Shown: piece after piece, positions 1 through 13,700 of the stretch
How positions within the stretch are numbered: position 1 is the stretch's first letter
How the letters are laid out: every line of letters begins with the position of its first letter
DNA from: Congeria kusceri
Taxonomy: Eukaryota; Mollusca; Bivalvia; Myida; Dreissenidae
Length of the DNA stretch: 64,000 nucleotides
Direction: 5' to 3'
NCBI GenBank assembly: GCA_027627225.1
Contig: CM051025.1
Location: forward strand, 55,558,681 to 55,622,680
Program-made: the position numbers and the translations under genes
The notes under the pieces: model-generated
The model's input: the letters and a program-made list of their open reading frames with translations, nothing else
Told to the model about the DNA's origin: nothing
The model's database searches: none

Positions 1-518
1 AATGCAAAGCTGATTAGAGTAATTACCACACACAATAGGTCCTCCATCTTGCCTTTGTGTTCAACATCGACCTCGCGTGCAGGTGCACTCAAGCGTAAAT
101 CAGGACAAAAATAACTTCTGTTGACTGAAACCGTTACAAAGCTAGCTCCAGCACCATAAACGCTAACGCACACAGTCTTTCGCAACAACATGTCTTTTAA
201 GTATTGATAATGAATTAAATTTCTGACGCAAAATGTAAACCTTTTTTAAAACGCGTAGTCGTTTCAATTTCTCAATCCGAAACGCCGCGTGCAAACGAAA
301 ATACGTCACCGCACAACTATGATCACAAACCACTAATTATTTTTACCAGTGCTAGTATTAAAATGCTCTTATGGAACTGTACTATTATTTGTTTCTTAAA
401 TGCCACGATTATGATGATTATGATAACAATAACGATTATCATTATTATGATTATTATGATTAGTATGATGATTTTGAATATGATATGATAATGATTGTGA
501 TTTTGATAATTTTATCAA
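1..518. repeat. Long direct repeat, left copy
   Basis: This stretch is identical to 63483-64000 at a fixed offset of 63,482 bp, except for one substitution seen (g at 373, a at 63855). The window cuts both copies, so the true length is unknown. It holds a CpG-richer patch (about 245-310) and the start of a TGA/TTA-rich microsatellite. It could be a large tandem duplication, overlapping contig ends or haplotype redundancy. Confidence 0.95.
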
Positions 519-561
519 GTTTTTGGTATTTTGATTTTGATTATAGATCTCACATTATTGC

Positions 562-609
<48 letters not shown>

Positions 610-612
610 CAT
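405..612. repeat. Imperfect ATT/ATG trinucleotide microsatellite
   Basis: Irregular runs of ATTATG, ATTATT and TGAT grade into a pure ATT/TTA run at about 563-610. An open frame at 485-676 exists only because the trinucleotide run lacks stops. Confidence 0.9.
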
Positions 613-699
613 ATGTTCCGACTATGTATCTTATTATTTAAATACCCCCCGTATATCATCTACACAATTGTGTTAACGTAAAAATTATCGGAAGTTACT

Positions 700-795
700 A
701 ATTTACTAACAATTTTGCTTTGTTATATTGCCCTAATTGTATATGTTATATACTTGGGTGAAAATAAAAGTCTTGTTCTGTTCTGTTCTGTTCAG
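700..795 (+). mobile_element. Probable 3' tail of a LINE, ending in (TTCTG)n
   Basis: The sequence ends in an AATAAAAG-like segment followed by about four TTCTG pentamers (772-795). Several animal non-LTR elements end in a short simple repeat after an A-rich 3' UTR, and this has that form. No coding part is attached, so it would be a severely 5'-truncated copy. The assignment is inferred from the tail alone. Confidence 0.35.
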
Positions 796-1683
796 TTATA
801 TATGCATTTATGTAATTAGTACAAATATGATTTGATATATCAAAAATCAATCATTGTGTATCTATACAAATATCGTATCGATAATTCTGAACGATACAGA
901 TCCCCAAACATTGCAAGGACTATAAACAAAAATTAAGTTAGACAACTCCGGTGTGCCTGTCACGCAAAATAAACGAATTACCTACCCTGTTTATCACTAA
1001 AGGTACTGCTTATAATATTTACATAACACCTTGTCGATCAATAAACAGCGGGCTTCAGTCCCACACAAAGGAACTTTTAAATTAAACCCTCAAATTTATT
1101 AGACACGATTGGTGTTTGGTTAAGGAAGATAACTTCCATAAAATTTCAACGTTTGCAACGATACAAGGCGTTAAAGAGTTTAAGAGTTTAAGGCGCATAA
1201 ACCGAAACTGAATAGCGTAGCGTAGCGTTCGATTAAACCTTGATATTTAATGGTCATTTATACCACAACGGTGTTTATATAGAAATACTTTATGCGATAC
1301 ACATATTGATAGAGAGGGAGCGTGCTGGATTTCAAAACATGAAGGTCGTTTATCTGAACAAGATGAAATGATATAAACAGTTGGTAGCTTTATCTCTCTG
1401 TTTTGTACGAATGCGCGTAATTTTAGGCTTGTCAAACGGGAATGTAAACAAAGCTTGACGGGAAGTTATATGCGATTGTGAAATTGACAGCATTTATGTA
1501 CGGTATTGCTTGTAACAGGAGTGCAAATCGAAACTGCATGGGAAAAGAAAACTGAAGAGAATTGTGGAATAATAGAAAGAAAGTAAATAATTCTTGCACG
1601 TTCAGACTGTAATGTAATTATCTAAATATTGAATATATGCATTGAATATAATCGCTTGCTCTTTATTTCTCAAATTTCTCAGC
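796..1683. other. Non-coding stretch, nothing recognised
   Basis: AT-rich sequence with only short random frames. If 1684-1754 is a real first exon, its 5' UTR and promoter would lie here. I see no convincing TATA box or CpG island. Confidence 0.5.
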
Positions 1684-1754
1684 ATGAGTTTACTGTGTGG
1701 AAGTAAAAAGCAGAGTAGGAAGAATGGAAAGCGTGATAGCAGTCCGGCTTACGG
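1684..1754 (+). CDS. Putative first coding exon of gene A (MIEAP-like)
   Basis: An ATG at 1684 opens 23 codons rich in Lys, Arg and Ser (MSLLCGSKKQSRKNGK...), then a strong donor, GG|GTAAGA, at 1755. The exon ends with two bases of a codon. The next recognised plus-strand exon (19749) begins with one base that completes a Gly codon, so the phases fit. With this exon the spliced gene is exactly 637 codons including stop. Against it: the intron would be 18 kb and contain a whole LINE, and the exon is short with no similarity I can test. It may instead be chance. Confidence 0.4.
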
Positions 1755-3559
1755 GTAAGAACTTATCCCACTTGCGTCTGATGATATTCTGTGTTTAGTT
1801 GCTTGCGTTAAATGTTTATAGTACTACAACCCGTTCTGCTTGCACTTTGAGTCGCAATTATTCCTTTCTTCCGAATTTTTTTTTCAAAGTCATGATCACG
1901 ACCATCTTCATCTCAAATAAAAACATTATCATCACCGTCACATTCAACCAGAAATACGTTATTGTGATGTGTTTTGTAACAGGTGTTCCCATGTTGATGT
2001 GTTTGATGTGATCAATGATGATGTTTCATATGCATGTTTATTTCGTAAAAGGAATTAAAACGGAAGGAACTTAACGAATTTTGGTCAGATGTAATAAGGT
2101 TTTTGCATGTCTGCGACCTATTGTTTAGTTAATCAATTTATACATTTCGGTTACATAGATATGCCTCGACACCTAGGGGCATGTATGCATCACGATCTTA
2201 AAAATCGGTACTACCTAAGTTATCATAATGTTCAATGCTGTGTGATAACGCAAGGGTGCTTTTTTATTTGAAACACTATGAATCCGTGGGTACTTGTTTA
2301 GTTAAAAACGTTTGCTCTTATTATTTATACCATTTAGCAGAATATAGCAGTGCAATTTCCCGACGTCATAAATTTGCGGCTGTTAACAAAACTTTTTAAT
2401 GTAGCATCACAGTTTCCGTTCAGTTGCCTATAGCCTTTCTTTAATCAAAGGATGGTCTACTTTGTATGGTTCGTTGACGTTAAAACATAAAGATATCAGT
2501 TTCATTGTTAAACATTTTGAAATTGGATACACACACTTACCTGTTAACGCGTGTGCTTTCGTTTGTATCGTCCTATACATTTGTGTAACCCATACGAACA
2601 ATCCGTGCAATGTTATGTCTGCGCCGTAATGCAGTGTTTGCCTGTTGTAAAGAAACATATTTAAATAAGTCAATAATATGTTAAATATAATAAAATCAAT
2701 AATATGTTAAATAGCATAAAATAGACGTAATATCTAGTAGGATTATTTTCAATGCTTACACTGTAATGATAATTTTAGTTAGTGTTTTTCCATTGTAAGC
2801 CTTTATGCTTACATACTGGCTTCTTAATGGATGCATAAAATGATGTGTAATTGTTTCTGGTTTGATACATGTTGTTGTCACTTGCCTGAAATAAAAGACC
2901 GCATGCTGCTAATGATGGGTTATCTACAGCTGATGTAGCTGGATTTAAGTATGGTTTATTATCAAAATTAATAAATAGATGTAAAATAAAATCAGCATTA
3001 AAACTGACAGATATGACATGTGGAAAATAGTTTTTATATCAGACTTGTGAGATACAGCGAAAAGCTGTCTTCCGACAGTTATTCACTCTGTTCCTGTTTC
3101 ATTCATCTTGAAACATTTTGCATAAATTTTGTATTTCACGGCAAGATCTGTCATATTCAATATTCAGGTCTCTCGCGGTGTGAAGGCAGTCAACCAAACT
3201 AATTTGCATTACCTCAGACATTGTTACGACAGGCTAAATAAACGGGCGTTTAGTTTCACTCCTTATCACCTCTTAAGCAGTGTAGGGTTTCGAAATGCAT
3301 GTGAAATACTTGAGGTGAAATCAACTACTTATCCATCATTTTGTAATCTATCAATGCAGAAATCTAGCGTAGCAAACTTACCGGCAATGATATAGCTGCA
3401 ATTTAAATCATTAACAAAGTTTACGAGCTGAAGTTGCCTAAACAACTACCCTCGCATTGACCTAATTTGCGTTGGCGATCTGTCTCATATTTGATAGTGT
3501 CTGTAATGTGTTTGGAGCTAGTCCATAATATGTGTGTGAGATCTTAATTATGAGAATCA
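1755..3559. other. Non-coding stretch, intron if exon 1684-1754 is real
   Basis: No exon or element recognised. A short direct repeat containing AATAATATGTTAAATA occurs at about 2673-2713. The small open frames here (such as 2428-2673 and 3129-3395) have no recognisable product. Confidence 0.5.
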
Positions 3560-3623
3560 TGCTCATGACTATGATGGTGACGTAGTGGTGATGGTGATGA
3601 GGATGAGGAGGAGGAGGAGGATA

Positions 3624-3655
<32 letters not shown>

Positions 3656-3957
3656 CATGATTATGATGATGATTTGGCGGTGGTGGAGCTGGAGGTCGTG
3701 GCGTAATTATTATTATTATTGTTAGTTTTTTTATTATTTCTATTATTATTTATATTATTATTTATATTATTATTTATATTATTATTTATATTATTATTTA
3801 TATTATTATTATTATTATTACGATAGTTCTGATGATGTTGATGCTGATGATGATGATGGTGGTGGTGGTGGTGGTGGTAGTGGTGGTGGTGATGATGATG
3901 ATGATAATGATTATGATGATTGTGATGATCATTATTATCGTGATGAATGCTGATGAT
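3560..3957. repeat. Compound trinucleotide microsatellite
   Basis: Blocks of GAT/ATG, GAG, ATT, a TTATTTATA 12-mer-type repeat (about 3738-3800), GGT and GAT again. The minus-strand frame over it encodes poly-His and poly-Asn runs, which is what such trinucleotides give in any frame. I do not treat it as a gene. Confidence 0.95.
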
Positions 3958-6900
3958 GATTGCTGGATACGTGGAACTCTTTCTGACATGTATGTTGTAC
4001 CTTAATGATTCAAAATGCAAATCATTCGTTTTAAACTCAAGAAGGTTTTAAATTAGAAGCGTTCGTATACATGTGTCTTTGCTTAAAACGCAATGATGAT
4101 ATATTCATGTGATGAGTATGAAGAAAAAAGCGAGGACATGTTCATTTAGAGTCATGTTTCACCTAGACCTAGGTATAACAGCCGAAACATTAGCCTATAA
4201 ATGGCAGGTTCATAATTCATTGTAGCCTTAAAATCGATGGCTCGGATAATTCAATCCGCTTTTAAATTGTATCTTAACTTCAAATCGGTTTTGATAATAT
4301 TTTGCTTCTTGAGATTTATCTATCAATCTGTTCGATCGAATACTTTGACATCGTTCAGTGTATCTTATGCCCGTACAAGAAAGGATCGTGACATTTTAGC
4401 CTTTCTGTTGTGGGTGATTAAATATCATAGTGTTTTGTTGTACTTGTGGGTCGTTTTGTTGTGCTTTGGGTTAATTATTGTTTTCGAATTTCACCTGGTT
4501 AATCTAATGGGTCAATTGCGGTGATTTGATCTTGTTTGAATTTTAAATGCTCCAAAACTGCTCGTTAAATTGTTAATGATCGTGAGTGGCGTACTTTGGT
4601 TTTTCATATATATATGTAAGGTTAAAATGATTCATCGGTATTGAATGTTTTAAGGCAGCTTATGGTTAAATGCGTGGGAACAAGTCCATAGACTTATATA
4701 CAATTTGATACACGCCCGCGGAACATTTAATTTCCGTTTCAATTTTAACATAACTTTATTGGCTTATTCATTTAATTTCCGGATTATTAAAAGTAGTTCA
4801 ATTTAAATAAACTTTTAATTGAAGATTATAATAACACATGCGCACAGAACGATTATAAAACCTGATAATATCCTGAACAAAATCATGTATGGTAGTAGTG
4901 GTAGTAGACATATACTCAATGGATTTATAATGTAATTAACTGTTGTATTTGAGGTCATTCTCAATATGTATTGAACTCTTCTATGACTTATAAGGGCTGT
5001 TTATTTGACAACGCCAGACTGCATATTAGCTCTTTCTGAAAGTATTGGCGTGTATGTAAGATAAGGCCACAAATGCTAACAACCACAACTACCAGGGTCG
5101 GTTAAAGTGAAGTGGGATGGCGGCAAAACAGCCATGCCCTAGTGTATATATGTATTAAAGGAGAATATGCAAAGACGTTTTGAACAGGATGATTAATATG
5201 TTATTCTAGATTCGTATTCAATCTTTCTTTGCAGTAAGTGGCATATTAAAATATTTATTCAAATGTCGGATAAATTATTCTGAAACCGTTCTCTTTACAT
5301 TTTGATTCTGCCCCCTGCGAAGTAAGAAAGCAAAATGCTGCGAATGAATATCCCGTATACACATACTTTTAAATAAGAAATTACAAATTGAAAAGCTTGT
5401 GAAATTAGTCACTGCTTTATAACGAAATGAACGTACTTTTAGTAAAGCGTGTAAACAAATGTACTGCATATTATAAAGACAAGGTCATTAAATAATCAAC
5501 ACGCTGACAGCGTAGAAAGACTGTTGGCAACAAAAGAAACCAAAAGTAAGCATGTGAATTATGAGTGCATTTTTGCTAAAAGGAAACATTTGTTTGAATG
5601 AAGTTTAATTTCCCACCTTTAAACTTTATAATTTGGCTTCTTATTCAATAGTATACGACATCATAATGAAAACTAATTTGTAAGTAACGAAAAATATTTT
5701 GCTCGAGCTAATCATCTTTTGCAAGTAGAATCTGCCAGGGCCAGAATAACCGATGCAGCGTAGTAGTTAGGCGCGTCGATTGTTAGTGCTTCGTAGCCAA
5801 GATCTATAAATACATATGTTTATTTATAGATCTTTGTTTGTAGCCTAGTAAGTCAAAATAGATCATACGATGCAAGCTCTCGATTTTCCTCAGTACAGTT
5901 TAAAATTAATAAATTGCAGTAATATGTTGTCAATATATTTAGAATGAGAATTGGTAAGAAGAAAAAACACTTTCGCAACGAGTCAAAAATAACCGATGTA
6001 GCGCATTAATTTGGTGGTCTTATTCCAGTATACTCCAGTAAATATTTCGGGTACATACTAGTAAATAGCAAAAGTAGAGGTGTCATTAAACTTATTTGTT
6101 ATACATTTACCTTTTTACGAACTGTAATTGTAATAAATCATATGATATACACATTATATTACATATTACATACATTATATTAAATAATTAAAATGTAAGA
6201 AAACGGGTTTGAAATTTTGCTGTTTTAAAGAAGGACCCTTTCTGGTTTCGATTTACTGACTAATAGCCTGCAAAAGAAAAGAAGTAGTTTTCCGCGATAC
6301 CTGTTTTGGAAATTACACTCTCAAAAGACAGTTGGCTTCCGCCAACAGTCTAAAAACACCAAGATAACAAGCAAGAAAATCACATCAGAAAAGTACGCAG
6401 TATCTGTGTTGTGACGAATGTTTATCAATATATATTTGTAGCTAAAATGCACATATGTATTTTAAGTATTTTATTGAATTTCCAAAAACTCGTATTACAG
6501 GGGTCAGAATGAGTTTAATTCGAGATTCATATCATAATAGGCCCATGGTGTATGCATATATAAATAGGCAACATTCGTAGCAATCTAACAGAGACCATCA
6601 ATCACTGTGATCAGATTTGCATTTTTTTCTGTTCCTAGCGATGTACATAATTTTAGCATAAATCCCACTGTCATACACTCTGGCATCAAACTAGTGAGTT
6701 GGTCATGACCAACAATGTATTTTCTAGCACTAGTTAATATGCGTATTAAAAACAAACATAGATCCTTGCAGCAAGTTTCGGTCATTGCAACCGACTATCA
6801 AAATAACCAACAGATCATCGTGACAACCGATGGGAAAAAATCATGCGCAATTATTCATATATAATAGTACACCAGACATAATCGTTTCCAATAGATGACA

Positions 6901-7528
6901 ATCGTTTTGGGCGCGTTGTTGCTTTCATAATGACCAACATTTACCGCTTATCTTAAAATATTAATGGATCCCCCATAGATCCAATTGTCACCCAGCGGTA
7001 GACGCTACACCGTTTCTAGTTTTCTCGTCTTAGTACAATAACGGTTATTTCATCTTTTGTCGCGAAATCGATTGCAAATTAGCTGTATATAAAATATGCA
7101 ACGTATTTTATGACAGCAGTTATGCTAAAATGTGCATTTTAAAAATGTTGGTGTTTACACAATACTTACTCCAGCTTTCCCAATGAAAAATCTAATTTTA
7201 TTTATTGTACATGTATTCTTTTATGCATATGTTTTGTTTCGTAACCTATGTAACTACATTTCTACATAATGTGGTCAAATAAAATACGAACAGTTATGTT
7301 AACATCAGATTAAATGATTTTTTATTATTGGCTGAATCAGTATACTGTTTTATATGCAACAAATACGAAGCCTTTAAAGTATATAAATTGTGTTCCGAAA
7401 ATTGTTTCGTTAGTATTATTTTCTAGTTTTCTATGAATATTTGATAAAAACATAAACTTTCAAATGTTTCTTTGCATTTCGATATTCTGTTTCGTTAAAA
7501 AAACAATACTCGATACAGTCACGTTCAA
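3958..7528. other. Non-coding stretch with a small hairpin
   Basis: No gene recognised. A perfect 13-bp inverted repeat (5800-5812 and 5821-5833, arm AGATCTATAAATA) has an 8-base loop. A phrase like AATAACCGATGCAGCG occurs at about 5741 and again, slightly changed, at about 5989, suggesting two old copies of a repeat. Confidence 0.45.
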
Positions 7529-7983
7529 GGTTACAATATACTAATTCTATATATGTAATTAATGTAAAAGCGATAATTTTAACCAAAAATAAATGCAACA
7601 TTTTGCGCATAGGGACCCTCATAACCATACATTTTTTAAAGAGCATTCTAATCTGAATTGATTTAAGCAATAAAAAGGGTATTTCATTTGTTATGTAAGA
7701 AAGAACTCGACACTAAACAAAGTGTACTGTTTTATCACCATCGTTTTAGCGGCTACCTTCTAGTTGAATGTAACCCGCCTTGGCGCAAGTGTCATACTGT
7801 AGTCTCCAATCTTAAAACATATCAGTGATTTATTTGTGCATACCAATGCTAACCCTTCCAACATCTCCGAAAAAGAATATCATAGCAAGTGTCTCAACCT
7901 AAAAATATGTTTTCGAGTTAAACTTGTTGATTTATTTAGAGAGTACAGCCCTACATCTCATATTTATTTAGTGTATTGTGACC
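7529..7983. repeat. Direct duplication, copy 1 (~455 bp)
   Basis: Nearly the same sequence recurs at 8515-8973, about 985 bp downstream, with scattered substitutions and one-base indels. The sequence between the copies (7984-8514) is unique. No coding capacity is shared. Confidence 0.9.
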
Positions 7984-8514
7984 TAGAAGACAACTTTAAG
8001 TTTTGATATCGCGAAAAAAAACACAATTCTACATCATTATTAACATATTCCTAATGTGCATGCAAAATTTCAGACTGATCCACAAAGTAGAAATGCTTGA
8101 AAACGCATTTGAGAATGATGCCTGATAAGCAATCTGGCTTGCGTGTTCAGTGCTTAGCTTATGTGGGGTGCCTGAGTCAAATTGTGTACTTAATTCCTAG
8201 AAATCAGTCAAAATACTAGCATATGTTTACATACTTTAATGCAATAGAGATAAATATTTATCAAACGTGTTCATTTTTGGTGTTAGCATGATTTAGTGTG
8301 GTGCAAGATCCACAAGACGGGTTTCCGTACTTTTTTTCCTATTTTCTTAACTTAAACAAGCGGGTTTTGCTGTAAAAATCGTAATGCACATTAAAATCAT
8401 GATATTTATGGCATGTTTTCCATGAAACTTATTTCAGCCAATAAAACCACACAGTAACATGGTGATTTTTTGTACACATTGCCCCTTTAGTGCCGCTCCC
8501 TGTTTTGTGTTCAG

Positions 8515-8973
8515 GTTACAATATACTAATTCCAATCCTTATGTAATTTAATGTAAAAGCGATAACTTTAACCAAAAATATATGCAACATTTTGCACATA
8601 GGGACCCTCATAACCATACATTTTCTTAAAGAGCATTATAATCTGAATTGATTTAAGCACTAAAAAGGGTATTCGTGTGTTATGTAAGAAAGAACTCGAC
8701 ACTAAACAAAGTGTACTGTTTTATCACCATCGTTTTAGCGGCTACTTTCTAGTTGAATGTAACCCGCCTCAGCGCAAGTGTCATACTGTAGTCTCCTATC
8801 TTAAAACATATCAGTGATTTATTTGTGCATACCAATGCTAACCCTACCAACATCTCCGAAAAAAGAATATCAAAGCAAGTGTCTAAACCTAAAAACATGT
8901 CTTCGAGTTAAACTTGTTGATGTATTTACAGAGTACAGCTCTTCATCTCAAATTTATTTAGTCTATTGTTACC
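8515..8973. repeat. Direct duplication, copy 2 (~455 bp)
   Basis: Second copy of 7529-7983. The 110-codon frame at 8814-9146 lies partly in it but is interrupted in the other copy, so it is not supported as a gene. Confidence 0.9.
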
Positions 8974-10361
8974 TCAAGATATGTTGGTTTCGCCGTCCAA
9001 TTGATTTTCTTAGTTGTGGCAATGGTTGTAAACTCACGGGTGTACAAAATAAAAGCAACGCTCAGTTAGGAAAGCGAAGTAAAACATTAATAAAAAGCAA
9101 TCGTTACTTTGATGTAATTCGTTTCGTCATGCTTTTGCAAATGTGAACCTAGGTCACAATAAATCGCCTGACCGGGTTATGTAAGGTGGTCTGTATGTCA
9201 CGGATGTTTCTAACGTATCAATATTTAGAACTTTTAGACAGCCACCTGACCCACTATCATATCTCTAATCTTTTTGCGCCGGCAATAATTAATTAATAGA
9301 ACTGCAATTGATCAACCAAAGCCATCAATCCATATTGACAAACGGTTGCTTTGTCCATCAATCGACTGGCTAAACAAAGGGCTTTATGTGAACGTTATTA
9401 AATATCGGTGTTTTCGAGGTTTTCCAAATTAAATGCAAATAAAACTGCACATTAGCAAGCGTTATTATTTCAATACAATAATCAGGATTTGCACAGTTTT
9501 AACAATTCTTTTTGGGTGTCGATTTTGAAATTTATGCATTAATCATCCAGTGAATTTTTTATACAAAATGGAAGCCGAGCTGTACTCATCGAATATCTAG
9601 CAAACTAGCCATCTTTATTTACTTTTATCTTATCCGGTATAAAGCATGCTTAACAATCTGTATACAACAATTCATAATCATTCATATACAATGTATTTCA
9701 ATTTTCGCTACAGCATTTAAATAAGTCATGTAGTTTAGGTGTAAAGCAACTAAATGTATTGTACTTTAAATAAGTAGCTGGTTTCTATTTGAAAGTACAC
9801 ACATTATTTAACACGATTGGTGATAGTTTTGCGCGCGACTTTTTTAATTGTCAGACATGTGTTGTCTGACAGCTGTCATTGCGTGACAGGCTTTCATAAT
9901 TAGATGCAAACTCACCTGACGTTCAGGTCTACAAGTATATTGCAACTGAAAATTAATATTAAAAAATAATGATAAAATCTTAATAATACATCTTTAATCG
10001 TTTATATTGTTTTTGTTAATTCAATTAAAATTAATCGGGTCATAAGCGTAAACAAAGAGTTAACCAGGCTATAAATTCTCAAGAGACAAACATAGGATGA
10101 GTTCGTTATTGTTGTATCTTTGATGAAAACACTGTTATCAACTAATACATTATAGTAGATATGTCATAACTACAGAGCACCGGGGGTTCCACCATATTGT
10201 TGTATTTTAAATGTTTATTTATTGCACCGTATTTCTTTATCAATGAGCCAAGCAATTATATCCACAATCATCTAGCATCTAGTCAACGACACAACATTTT
10301 TATCAGCATTAACCTATTGAACATACTCTAAATGCATCCACTATCGGGTATGCTATGTGTT
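8974..10361. other. Non-coding stretch left of the LINE
   Basis: AT-rich, with no exon or element recognised. A short inverted motif around GTCAGACA/TGTCTGAC (about 9851-9873) could form a small hairpin. Confidence 0.5.
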
Positions 10362-10373
10362 ATATGCTTCTAT

Positions 10374-10377
<4 letters not shown>
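10362..10377. repeat. Target-site duplication of the L1/Tx1-type LINE (3' side)
   Basis: The 16-mer ATATGCTTCTATTCTT is also found at 18093-18108. It directly abuts the poly(T) run, which is the element's poly(A) tail on the minus strand. This is the expected product of target-primed reverse transcription and marks the end of the insertion. Confidence 0.9.

Positions 10378-10408
<31 letters not shown>
10376..10408 (-). other. Poly(A) tail of the LINE (poly(T) on plus strand)
   Basis: 33 uninterrupted T on the plus strand; the first two overlap the target-site duplication. A long pure tail suggests a recent insertion. Confidence 0.9.
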
Positions 10409-10763
10409 CGTGCAAAATTTTATTTTCACCATATAATATTACATACATGCATGTTATTGACAGAGTAGTTCATGTATGTACATGTACCGTATGGTTGTAT
10501 ATAAATACAATTGTAAACATACTACATACAAAACATACATTCATATACAATATATACAATACTTGCAGTTTTGTATTTCAAAACATTTTGCAAAAATTCT
10601 AACTTGTACATGCATACTATATACAGTTTTATATGTAATCATGTATGTCTTCTATCTATACAATATTGCACGTAAGAAAAATAACCTAAGTGCTGAATTG
10701 CATTGGGTATAATACACTGATAATGCAGATTTTACAAAATACTGGTGTGGTAAACAATATTTA

Positions 10764-13700
10764 TTATGTGTTATAAAGTATTATGTCGTTATAAGAGATG
10801 TCTGTAAATGTTTTGACAAGGGACCAGTTTCTCAGTTCTTCATCTGTTTTTATTGTAGTTTTATATATTTCAAACGTTTGCTTCATACTATTTACAAGTC
10901 CATATTTAGATGGACTTCTGTTTTTCCTCTGGCAATGAAAGATATACCGTTTAATTTCAAGGCATACAATGTTTAAATCATTCATTTTTGAATTTGTAAT
11001 TCCAAGTATTAATTCCTGACATGTCAACTGGACATGTAAGCTTGGTCGACTTCTATGAATAATCTCGACAGCAAAATTAACAATTTCTTGGGTATATGGA
11101 CAGTACCAGAACAAGTGCGTAATGTTTTCTACTTCATTGTTACAGAATGTACATAGATTGTCAGCAGCAATTTTCATCTTGAACATAAGTGATTTTGTTC
11201 CCAATATTCTGTGTACTATTCTACATTGGAACCATCTGATATATGTATCCTTAGTTAAATTGAATACAAGTGTATGTATGTTTTTCCAGTCAATATTAAA
11301 AAATTCTGAATTCCATTTTGTTTGACTAGTTGGAATGTCACTGTTTTGGATTAATATTTTATAAATATGTTTTTCTTCTTTAGGGCTAGTTACTATTTTC
11401 TTTATGTAAGTTGGTAATATAGGTCCCTGAGTTTTATTGTAAAAATTTGGCAAATCTTCAAAATTTTCAATATATTTGCTTATTATGTTAATTAATCCAT
11501 GGTACAATAGGAAATTTACATTTGTTCCGACATGTAAATCCAAAACTTCTTTAGGAATAAAACAATCTCTTTCTATCATAATATCTCTAACAAAACGAAT
11601 ACCTCTTTCATAGAGACTTTTAATATAAATGTGAATATTGTTTATTTTAAAATTATGATTATAAAATAGAGGCATATCCAGAATATCATCACTATTTATT
11701 ATTGGCAGCTTTTCAATATACAATATATAGTTTTTCAGGACATCGAGCCAAAATTTATTTTTCAATTGTAGGCATATTTTCTCGGCATACATTTTACCAG
11801 TGTTAAAAAGTGTTTTAAAATCTATAAACGATTTAACAAATGAATAACAATTTCCATCGCCTGACACTAATCTCTTCAACCAAATTATTTTCATGTATTT
11901 TTCAAACGAACATATATCTATCATATTTAACCCACCTTCGTTATATTCCTTAACAATTACAGTAGCTTTTATTTTGCTTGGTCCTGCCCAAATGAAGTCA
12001 TAAAATTGTTGATTAATTTGTTTCATGGTGTCTATTCCTGGTGTTGGTAGTGTTACAAATAAATGATTAAGTAAAGGTAAAAGCAGTGATTTGACAATAG
12101 TTATCTTTCCCAGCGGTGTAATATTTCTACGATTCCAATGACTTATTGAACTCTTAATACTTTCGATTTTGTTTTCAAAATTTTTCATTACCATGTTTTC
12201 TAAGTTAATATCAAACTCTATCCCAAGAACTTTAAAAGTAGTTGCTCCCCATCTCAGTTTGTATTTAGTTTTTATTGATCTAGTACTATACTTCATAGAG
12301 CCGATCCAAATTAAGTTAGTTTTTTCATAGTTTATGTTTAGTCCAGAGTATCTTGAGAATTCATGAAGCATGTCTAACGTATAATTAAGGGATGGTTCAG
12401 ATCCGTCAAGAAATAAAGATGTGTCATCAGCAAATTGAGATATTTTATATTCTATGTCTTTAATTGTTATACCTTTTATTTCTTTGCTTTCCCTTATTTT
12501 AATAGCAAGAACTTCTGCACATATAATAAAAATGTAAGCGCTGATTGGGTCTCCTTGTCGACAACCCCTCTCTATACAGAAAGTGTTTGACAAGAATCCG
12601 TTTATTTGTATGGAGGCCATAGTATTATGCAAGAACATAGATATCCATTTTTGAAGCATTGGTCCGAAATTAAAAAAACTAATAGTTGTTTCTATAAATT
12701 GAAAAGACAAAGTATCGAATGCTTTTTCGAAATCAATTGTCATTAGTAATCCAGGTAAATTATTATCTTCAGCATATTTCAAAATATCGTAAAGTAGTCT
12801 AGTGTTTTCACCGATAAATCGGCCTTTAATGAAACCAGTTTGATCTTTAGAGATTACAATATCGAGTACTTTTTTTAATCTATTTGCAATAGAACCTGAT
12901 GCTAATTTGTAAACAACATTTAATAATGTTAATGGTCGTAGATTTTTCAGATAACACCTCGGCTTGTTGTCTTTTGGAATGCAGGTTATAATTCCATGTT
13001 TTTGTGTTATAGACAAGGAGTTTGTAACAAATGCATTATTTACACTTCTTACTACGAAATGACCTAACTTCTTCCAAAATACCTTAAAAAATTCAGCAGT
13101 AAATCCATCAGAGCCAGGACTTTTGTCATGTTTCATATTTTTAAGCGTTATTGTTACTTCTTCGATACTAAGCAGTCCTTCTAATGAATCAGATTGAACT
13201 TTATTTAATTTTGGTATATTAACATTAGCTAAATCTGATTTTATATCATATTCAATTTCGTTGTCATTTCTTTTGTATAATGTTTTATAGAATGAAACAG
13301 CTTCATTTAGAATATCATTTTGCTCCTGCAACTTTACACCATTTTCCAATTCAATAAAAGGTATCGACTTGTTTGTATAATGATTTGATTCAAGCGAGCA
13401 AAAATATTTAGAAGGTTTTTCCCCATCTTCTATCCATTTAGCTCTAGCTCGAATAAGAGACCCTTTAAGTTTATTTTCCCTTACATTTTCTAATTCATTT
13501 TGAAGGTCAAGAAGTTGTTCTGAATTAGTAACAGTTAATGATTTTTGAAGTATATCAATTTTTTTAATTAAATTAGATTCATGGTTTTTGTTCAGTTTAG
13601 CTTTATATGATGAGAATGAAATAGTTTTTCCTCTAATTTCCATGAGTAATGTTTCCAGGAATAACTGGTCATTGATAACAAACTGTAAGTTGTTGTTGTC

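Noticed and set aside
3661..4020. 119-codon frame with poly-His and poly-Asn
   Set aside because: Direct translation of GAT/GGT/ATT trinucleotide repeats; no other support.
4237..4524. 95-codon frame with hydrophobic segments
   Set aside because: AT-rich sequence often gives such Leu/Phe/Ile-rich frames; no homology recognised and no exon borders.
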